A stretch of DNA of 50,511 nt from Saprospiraceae bacterium (GTDB lineage Bacteria; Bacteroidota; Bacteroidia; Chitinophagales; Saprospiraceae). Below are positions 26,377 to 35,400 of the stretch, piece by piece. The stretch is taken from contig JANTGI010000007.1 in assembly GCA_024762995.1 (NCBI GenBank), positions 1 through 50,511 of the forward strand, read 5' to 3'. Position numbers and translations under genes: made by a program. The stretch's first letter is position 1. Every line of letters starts with the position of its first letter. The notes under the pieces were generated by a model. It was not told the origin of the DNA, made no database searches, and saw only the letters and a program-made list of their open reading frames with translations.

Positions 26377-29100
26377 TTATTTTGCGTGTGCAAAAACGTG
26401 ATCAAAAATGGTTTTTTGTCTCTTTTCAAAGACTTCTTTGGAGCCGGATGCGGGACTTCCTGACCCCGGTCTGGCAATGACAGTCAATGGAGTTAGGTGA
26501 TAATTCAATAACATATAACTCCAAGCGCCCATGTTCGCAGGCTCTTCTTGTACCCAAATGTATTGGGCATTCTTCGTGTATTTTTTGACAATCTTGTTCA
26601 ATTCCTTTTCAGGTAATGGGTAAAGTTGCTCTACTCGGATAATTGCAATGTTTTGCCCTTTATTTCTCTTCTCTTTTTCTTCGAGCAAGTCATAGTAGAT
26701 TTTTCCACTACACAGAATGACCGTATCAATGTCTTTTGTTTTTGCCGAAAGGTCATCAATAACCGGCTGAAAATGCCCTATGGCCAATTCGTCCATCGTA
26801 GAAATAGCTTTTGGGTAACGGAGTAATTTTTTGGGCGTAAAGACAATTAAAGGCACTCTGAAATGCCGTTTTAATTGCGTGCGCAAAAGGTGGTAAAAGT
26901 TGGCGGGCGTCGTCGTATTGCAAACCTGCATGTTGGCTTCTGCGCATTGCTGCAAAAATCGCTCAATCCTGCCACTTGAATGCTCCGACCCCATGCCTTC
27001 ATAGCCGTGTGGCAAAAGCATTACAAGGCCGTTCATCGCCTTCCACTTGTCGGCGGCAGAAGAGATGAATTGGTCGATCAAAATCTGCGCTCCATTAAAA
27101 AAGTCGCCAAATTGGGCTTCCCAAATGGTCAAGCCGTTTGGCACACCAAAAGCATATCCGTATTCAAAACCCAGCACACCATATTCCGAAAGGGGCGAGT
27201 TGTAAATATGAAAAGCACCTTGCTCGTCAGAAATGTTTTTTAATGGATAGTATTCTTGTTCGGTGTCTTCAGCTTTCAATACTCCATGTCGGTGGGAGAA
27301 TGTACCACGCTCCACATCTTGACCGGAAATACGAACGGGATGACCTTCGGCAAGCAAAGTGGCATAGGCCAATGTCTCCGCCGTACCCCAATCCAATTGG
27401 TTGTTCTGAATCATTTTCAGTCGATCCTGCATCAATTTTTTAATCTTCCGAAAGAAATGGATGTCTTCCGGGAGCGTAAATAATTTTTGCGCAAGCGCTT
27501 CCAGCTTTTTCCGATTAAAACTTGTGTTTACTTTTTTATCAAAATCTGCCAACTTAGGTATCTTGAAGCCCGCCCATTCTTCGTGCATAAAGTTTTGAAT
27601 AACAGCATTTTGCGTTGTCTTAGACAGCTCAAATTTTTCATTAAGATATTCTTCTAAATCGGCTTTCTTTTTTTGCGCAAGCGCTGTCGATAACACGCCT
27701 TCTTGTTCGAGCTTCTTAGAGTAGATGGTCAACAAATCAGGGTGTTTGGCGATTGTTTTGTAGAGTTTAGGCTGGGTAAATTTTGGCTCATCACCTTCAT
27801 TGTGCCCATATTTTCGATAGCCCAACAAATCAATAAAAACATCCTTGTGGAAATTTTGTCGGTAGGCCACAGCCAATTCTATAACGGTCGCAACGGCTTC
27901 AATATCGTCGGCATTTACATGAAAAATCGGACTCAAGCTCACCTTGCCTACATCTGTACAATAAGTGCTTGTTCGAGCATCCAAATAATTAGTGGTAAAA
28001 CCCACTTGGTTGTTCACCACGATATGAATCGTGCCGCCGGTCCGATAGCCGTCAAGCCCTGCCATCTGTACGACTTCATAAATCAAGCCTTGTCCCGCAA
28101 TCGCTGCGTCTCCATGAATGATAATGGGCAGCATTTCTTTTTCATCATTCAATTTTAGATCCAACTTGGCTCGACTCAAGCCTTCTGCGACAGCGCCCAC
28201 CGCTTCTAGATGAGAAGGGTTGGGGCAAAGTGTCATTTTTATCTGATGATTATTTTTTGTTTTTATTTTTTTGGTGTATCCTAAGTGGTATTTGACATCT
28301 CCATCAAAAGAATCATCATCGTCATATCCTTTGCCGTAGAATTCATCGAATATTTGATTGTACGGCTTTTCAAAAATATGGGCAATGGTATTAAGTCGTC
28401 CGCGGTGGGCCATTCCAAATACAAATTCTTTGGTTCCGGAATTTACGGCTTCTTCCACCAATTTTTCCAAGGCAGGAATTAATACTTCTCCGCCTTCCAC
28501 AGAGAATCGCTTTTGCCCCACAAATTTCTTTTGCAAAAATTGCTCAAAAATAACCGCCTTGTTCAGGATGTCATGCAATTTTAATTTTTGGGCCGGTGAG
28601 AAGGTAGCCGGTTCCTTCGTTTCGATCCGTTCTTGCAACCATTTGACTCGTTTAGGGTCACGGATATACATGTATTCGACGCCTATGGATTGGCAATAAA
28701 TACGAGTGAGTTGTTTGATGATTTCCGAAAGGGTCGCAGGGCCAATGCCTATGACTTCCCCTGCTTGAAAAACCGTATGAAGATCGGCTTGCGCCAAACC
28801 AAAATTTTCAATGTCCAAAGTAGGGGTATAGGTCCGACGATTTCTTACGGGGTTGGTTTTGGTGAAGAGATGTCCGCGAAAGCGGTAGCCGTTAATTAGA
28901 TTGATGACTTGAAATTCCTTGTGCATTCGTTCCGGCACGACGGCTTGTTCTTCATTGTAGTCTGTTTGACGAAAGTCAAAGCCTTCAAAAAATTTGCGCC
29001 AACCATAATCTACGGAATCGGGATTGGTTTTATACTGCTGATATAGCTCTTCGATGACTTGGCTATGTGCAGCACCTAGAAAAGTTAGGTCGTCTTGCAT
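26377..29100 (-). CDS. sucA: 2-oxoglutarate dehydrogenase E1 component
   Basis: 907 aa, typical of E1o. It opens with FLGAAHSQVIEELYQQYKTN and FFEGFDF. The thiamine diphosphate site includes GMAHRGRLN, HGDAAIAGQGLIYE and HIVVNNQVGFTT; ERGTFSHRH, LLPHGYEGMGSEHSS and the C-terminal VWVQEEP-like YIWVQEEPANMGAW are all family hallmarks. It decarboxylates 2-oxoglutarate and transfers the succinyl group to E2. First gene of sucA-sucB. No -7 element of good quality was seen in the 100 bases upstream. Confidence 0.97.
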   Translation of the reverse strand: MQDDLTFLGAAHSQVIEELYQQYKTNPDSVDYGWRKFFEGFDFRQTDYNEEQAVVPERMHKEFQVINLINGYRFRGHLFTKTNPVRNRRTYTPTLDIENFGLAQADLHTVFQAGEVIGIGPATLSEIIKQLTRIYCQSIGVEYMYIRDPKRVKWLQERIETKEPATFSPAQKLKLHDILNKAVIFEQFLQKKFVGQKRFSVEGGEVLIPALEKLVEEAVNSGTKEFVFGMAHRGRLNTIAHIFEKPYNQIFDEFYGKGYDDDDSFDGDVKYHLGYTKKIKTKNNHQIKMTLCPNPSHLEAVGAVAEGLSRAKLDLKLNDEKEMLPIIIHGDAAIAGQGLIYEVVQMAGLDGYRTGGTIHIVVNNQVGFTTNYLDARTSTYCTDVGKVSLSPIFHVNADDIEAVATVIELAVAYRQNFHKDVFIDLLGYRKYGHNEGDEPKFTQPKLYKTIAKHPDLLTIYSKKLEQEGVLSTALAQKKKADLEEYLNEKFELSKTTQNAVIQNFMHEEWAGFKIPKLADFDKKVNTSFNRKKLEALAQKLFTLPEDIHFFRKIKKLMQDRLKMIQNNQLDWGTAETLAYATLLAEGHPVRISGQDVERGTFSHRHGVLKAEDTEQEYYPLKNISDEQGAFHIYNSPLSEYGVLGFEYGYAFGVPNGLTIWEAQFGDFFNGAQILIDQFISSAADKWKAMNGLVMLLPHGYEGMGSEHSSGRIERFLQQCAEANMQVCNTTTPANFYHLLRTQLKRHFRVPLIVFTPKKLLRYPKAISTMDELAIGHFQPVIDDLSAKTKDIDTVILCSGKIYYDLLEEKEKRNKGQNIAIIRVEQLYPLPEKELNKIVKKYTKNAQYIWVQEEPANMGAWSYMLLNYHLTPLTVIARPGSGSPASGSKEVFEKRQKTIFDHVFAHAK

Positions 29101-29336
29101 AATCTTATTTGTAGGGCTTCATTCCTTTCGGAAAAAGCCTGTTGATTTTCTGTTCCATTGTCAAACGAAGCAGCATTCCTATTTGTTTATAAATCAATGG
29201 AAAAACGCTTTTTTTGTGACGAATCGACAAAAAATCGGCAAGGACTTGGGGTGTGATTGGGGGATTAATTTTTATCTCTGTACTTTGGTAAAGGTGTCTT
29301 GGTCAGTTTTGTGGGATGAAGCAAGCTGCTTGAGAG

Positions 29337-29440
29337 ACCCTGTTTTAGGCAGAAAATAGGCATTTCTGTGTATGTTTGACCGGTTTTTATATGAGCGTAG
29401 ATACAAGGCATGCCTTGTATCTACGCATCAAGGAATGGGA
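29337..29440. repeat. mosaic palindromic repeat, copy B
   Basis: A module at 29337-29376 (CCCTGTTTTAGGCAGAAAAT onward) matches the outer module of copy A in about 35 of 40 positions. It is followed by a perfect 32-bp palindrome at 29395-29426 (core TAGATACAAGGCATGCCT) and CTACGCATCAAGGAATGGG. Its right edge is 50 bases from the 3' end of the 2.7-kilo-residue T9SS gene. The 389-base interval 29101-29489 holds nothing else that I recognise. Confidence 0.8.
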
Positions 29441-29489
29441 AAAAAATTTAATCAGTATTTTACCATAAAGAATCTTCTTGCCTAGATGG

Positions 29490-32400
29490 TTAGTTTACAA
29501 TATTGATATCTCCATGGAACTCAATGATTCGTCCGTCAATGTATTTGAGTTTAATGATATAGACGAAGACTCCTTTTTCGACTTTTTTGCCACGATAAGT
29601 TCCATCCCAACCTTCGCTATAGTTATTAAGCGAGAAATGCTCTTTTGAAAAGATATGGCTACCCCAGCGATCATATATCTGCATCGTCACAACTTCTTCA
29701 ATCCGCTCTGTATTGCCCAAGACGGTGAAGTAGTCATTTTGTCCGTCTCCATTGGGAGAGAACACATTGGGGATAAATACATCCGGATCCGCAACATGTA
29801 CAGTTGTCTTAGTATGAGCTACACATCCCAAAGTATCCACCAGCGTAATATTATAAACCGTGGTCACCATCGGTTTGACGGTTTGTTTTAGGCAGTTGTC
29901 TAAGCAGTATAAATCTTGGATAGGATTCCAAATGATGGTGTCTATCGCATCTAGAGGCGTACTGGTAAACACTTCAATAGTGGTGCTGTCGCCCAGTTTT
30001 ATTTGGGTATCCGGTTCTACCAAAATATCTCCTTCTGTAGGAATGGGTAGATTAACGGTTTCGGAATATTCACACCCCATCTCATCCTGAATCACCACTT
30101 CATAGTCTCCCGGATTTAGTCCGATACCAATTGGGATGTTTCCGAAATGTTGCCCACCGTCAAAAGAGTAAGTAAATGGAGCTTTCGACCCAATTACATC
30201 TGTAACAATAAGCGCACCTGTGCGACCGTCACAACCCGGTAGAGATTTCACAATGTTTGCACCGGTCAGGGGAGCAACTTCCGATACAGAGACATCATCT
30301 TCACTGGCACATCCGGTGTGCATGTCGATTACTTTTAATCGGTAGGTTCCTATTTTATCGACAATTGGGTTGGGTAAGTTATTAGCAGAAACGAAATGCC
30401 CGTCTTGTGTCGTCCACTCAAAGATTACGTTATTCATATTGGCATTGTCCAAGTTTCCTATTTGTACCAACGTAGTCGCACAATCTTGTTTTTGGATATC
30501 ATCGGCATCTGCCAAGGGTGCTGTATAGTCAGAAAAAGCTTCAATGGTTTTTGTGGCCGTACAACCGGTGCTCGGATTGGTTACCACTGCAGTATATAAA
30601 CCGGGCTGGCTGACTAGAATGTTTACGTTTGTGGGGTCACTGTTTATGACTCCATTATCGCTGTGCCATTCAATGGAATAACTGTTATCTGTAAGTGCAC
30701 TGACCGTAATTAGTGTATCTTTACAAGTAAGTGTGTCGATGGCAGAAAGGTTTAATTGTGGTACATCCACTGATGAATTTACCGTAACACTAGAAGTCGT
30801 GGTACACCCTGAGCCATTATCTGTGACCACAACCGTGTATGTCCCTGATTGGCCGACTAATGGATTGGAAGTTGTATCTCCGCTAACAATGGCCGAAATT
30901 GGACTCCAATCATAGCTATAATTGCCACTACCACTAGTGACATCGGCTTCAATAAATACTTGTTGAATACTGCAGCTAATAGGTTGGTTGGATAGGGTGG
31001 TAACGGCTGGCGGTGTAGTATTTTCGACGATGTTGATGGATGTCGAAGCTTTACAGCCATTTGCCGGGTTTTCTGCGGTAATGGTATATTGTCCTCCCGC
31101 ACAGATGGTTGGCTGAAGGGTTGATTGCCCGCTTTGAATACTACCGGAAACCGTTGACCAAGTATAATTGGTATTTGATGGATTTGTTCCTGCGGCTTCC
31201 AATTGAATACACGATGTTTTACAATTAATTTCCTGTGTTGGCGCAAGTATGCTAATGCTGGGTGATAATGTATCTATATCCACCACTGTTGTTGCAGAAG
31301 CCGTACATCCATTCGTCAAGTCAGTAACTTCTAATTGATACATTCCGGCTTGCGTGGCATCAGTAATCAGTGCTTGGGTGTTACCGGATAAACTTCCATT
31401 GGATGTGGACCATTGATAAGCATAATTGCTTCCTACATCTGAACCATTACCACTTAGGAAAACAGTATTATTTATACAACTTAATTTATCATGCGGCTCT
31501 ACAATCATAGCGGTAGGTTTGACGGTATCCATTAGAACCGTAGCAATAGAATACGTAGAGACATTGGATACCGTGTCCAATATGGTTAAACGATAATCTC
31601 CCGGCATATCGACGACAATTACTTTGGTACCTTGGCCACTAAGGATGTTGCCGGAAGTCGTTGTCCAATTGTATGTAAAGTTAACTCCATCGCTGGACGA
31701 AGATCCATCAATAGTTACTGTTGAAGTTTGACAATCCAGTGTGTCCGTTGGTGCAAAAACCACTTCTAGGTTTCCGACTTTGATATATACGGTTGCGGTG
31801 TCGCATAGTGTCGGAGTGCCCGTGTCGCAAACGATGTAATCAAATTGATCATAGCCATTAAAGTTGGTATTCGGCGTATAAACAAAAGTTCCATCGGTAT
31901 TTAGCGTAAGCGTACCATATGTCGGCCCGTTTATCGGAGAAGTATTTACAACCAATCCGTCACCATCCAAGTCATTGTCATTAGCTGTTACATTTTCACT
32001 GACAATAGGCTGATTGGTTGGCGTCGAATAATTATCATCTATGGCAATTGGCGGATCATTTACGGGTGTCACCGTGATATAAACCGTTGCGGTATCGCAT
32101 AAGGCCGGTGTTCCATGATCGCAAACTTGATAGACAAAACTGTCCGGACCGTTATAGTTTAGGTTGGGCACATAAGTAAATGTTCCGTCTGCATTCAAGG
32201 TTAAACTACCATGACTTACATCAATTACCGGAGTTGTACTGACCACTAAACTATCTTCGACTTCCGTGTCATTTGTCGTTACATTATCCGATAAAGGTGT
32301 ATCTTCCGGAGTTGTATAATTGTCATCTATGGCAATTGGCGGATCATTTACTGGTGTTACTGTAATATAGACCGTTGCGGTATCGCATAAGGCCGGCGTG

Positions 32401-35400
32401 CCTGCATCACAGACTTTATAGACAAAACTATCGGTCCCTACGTAGTTGGATGCCGGTACATAGGTAAAACTACCATCTGTATTTAGCGTAAGCGTACCAT
32501 TGGACACGTCGGTAACAGGCGTTGTATCATAATTCAGGCTTCCGCCATCCGGATCGGTATCATTAAGAGCAACAGATCCGGATAAAGGGGTGTCTTCCGG
32601 TGTGGTAAAATTATCATCAATAGCAATTGGTGGGTCATTTACCGGAGTTACCGTAATATAGACGGTTGCCGTATCACATTGTTGAGGGTCACCCGTATCA
32701 CACACTTGATAGATGAAGCTATCCGAACCATTATAGTCCGGATTGGGTGTATAGGTAAAAGTGCCATCGTTGTTTAATACTAAAACCCCATGTGTTACAT
32801 TCGAAATCGGCATGGTATCTACTATCGCCCCCGCAGGAGTGTCATTAGTCGATACATTTGCATTTAAAGGCGTATCTTCAGGCGTTGTGAAATTATCATC
32901 TACCGCATCCATTCCCTGGGTTAAAGGAACCACAAAGCTGGTCAAACTACAAAGGCAGTTAGAATTAGACGGAGCGATTTCTACGATTAGTCCGTTGGCC
33001 GGATTACAAGAAGTACTTGCGTAAAAATATTGCGTAAAATCAAGTGTGTCACCTGTGAGCAAAATATCCGAGAAACTGCCTAAATAAATAGAAGTACCCG
33101 GGTTGCCGGAGCCATCCGCACAGTAAACGGTATAGTTGTATCCGGATGTCGCATCTATTCCTATATTTTGTAGGTTTAAGTGGAGACCGTATTTTGTGTC
33201 GCCCAAAGATGTCGTCATGTAAGTAGCAACAGTATTGCTGGTTATGACTAAATCCGGCTTAGCAATGGTCAAAGAGTCTATTTGATGACCGGTAGGGATT
33301 TTTATAGGAGCACAAGCTGCGGAACCACAGAAGCCTCCTGTCGAGTAAATATAGGATTCAATATCAAAATAAGAATTGTCGCTACAGTAACTATTACTCG
33401 TCACGACATCAAATTGATAATTGATGCTGTCTTTATTACCTACTCCTTGCGGAAAAACCAGGACTATGTGGTCTTGTCCGGAGTTGATGTATTTATATCC
33501 AAAAGTGGCACAATTAGGGCCGTTACAATTCAATGAACCATCAACGAACTTTAAGCCCACCGGAATGGTAATATCGGCAGAATCAATAATGCCGGTTGTT
33601 CCTGCAATAATTGTCGATTTAACATCCACAGTTAATGTTGTTCCGCAATTTTTAATAGTATCCGGAAGCGTGAATTCGCTATAAGCATAATATGCCGTAT
33701 TCGCTCCTATGACTACAAGGTCGTTTCCGGAAACGCTCATACCATTACCTGCCGCCGGCGCATGACAAGGGCTTTCGCCAAATGCTTGTACACCAATAGT
33801 ATGCAAATTCAAAAAGCCACAATCCAATGCAATGTACATTTCTACGGTTGCAATTCTTCTATCATCTTGACTCTCCAGATAGCTACCTAACATTCCATCG
33901 GTGCCTATGCCGGAGTGATTACTTAGGTCTATCCTTAGTTGGTTGCCTACTACGGTAGCGGGAACAGACTCTCTATTGCCGGAGTTTTTGGGATATTCAA
34001 CGATAATGCTGTCCACCGACATGCTACTAATACTGCCCGGTATTTCGACTAGTAAATATGGATTTAATAAATTGGCCACTTGGGCACTATTCACTTCCAT
34101 GACCATTTTAAAAGGATCACAATATTGGATAGAGTCCGGTTGCTGGGTTATATCTAGTTGAACCTGAGCGGTTTGAATAGAAAGTGTAATGTCTATACTC
34201 TTTTGGTAACAAATAGTATCTAAACCGGCATAATCCGTGGGATAAGCCTGACAATCCCACCCATTAGACACGGTGATAGTTTGATTACTACACGACAAAA
34301 TATTTCCATAAATTCGGACCATTTTGCATTCTGTGGGGCCTGATTTTACCTGTCCTGCTTCGACCCAAGTCTCATCAGCCAACGTCGTAAAATTAGTTGA
34401 GGCGACTTCATTTCCTGCTGCATCCAACATAAATGCCTTGGTCACTTGAAAATCAGGGTGATTATTGATTTTCAACCAATTATAGTCAATATCGACCGGA
34501 CTGGTATTGCAAATTTCAACATCAATATATGTTTCGTTATTCACAACGGTCACATTAGGATGCGGACTATGCAATTCAAATTGTGGACGATAATAGGTGA
34601 ATTTCGGATGCCCTGTTTTTGAGATTGGTGTTGGGTTTACATAAGCGTATTTTTGATAGAATACAGTATAAGTATAAGGAGTTTCGGCATCCGCTTCGCA
34701 AGTACCTATGAATTCCGGTCTAAACCTAGGATATCTTGTTCCCGTTTGATCCAAATTCTTAAAATTAGGCCCCGGATAAACAATCAAAGAATCACCACGA
34801 ACTTGATAAGTAACCCCTCCATTCGTTTCGGAATAAGCAGGGTTGTATGAAGTTGTATAGTTAAAATACCGGATGCTTCCTGTAAACCGAACACCTTTAG
34901 GCATGACAATAACTGTGGAGTCCCAAGTTACCGGATTTCTAAATTCATTCGGAAATAAATCGCCTATATCCGAATAATTATTAAAAAAGAGTTGCTGTTC
35001 AGACGGGTCGCAGTACCAAGCCTTCACGCCATTTACACTATTAGATGTTTGTCTTCTCACTTTCAGATAGTCAACCTGCTCATACAAAGAGCCACACCCG
35101 GTTTCTATGGTGCCATTTTTTGCAAAGAAAGTCGCACTAAAATTATTTAATTTAAAATATTTAATATCATTAAACTTATCAGTAAGTATTAAATTTAATT
35201 TTAGGGCAACGGTATCGTTTTGATTGCCTTCGCCATATTGATAACTACCGGAAACTAAATTTTTGTAATTGGAAATATCAAAAGTCAGTTTGTAGCTATT
35301 AGGTCCTACTATTGTTTTTGTTGGGGCCGACATCATTGGACCGGAGAATACACCGGCAGATATATCATTTATGGTAATGGTTCCATCAACAAAATCAAAC

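Noticed and set aside
27703-28158. Long antisense frame within sucA (151 codons), and similar ones at 9979-10449 and 25992-26480
   Set aside because: They lie wholly or largely opposite well-identified genes with intact reading frames and have no recognisable features.
29395-29426. Palindrome considered as a plain intrinsic terminator
   Set aside because: There is no T-run after it on either strand, and it is repeated with flanking modules, unlike the true terminators in this window.
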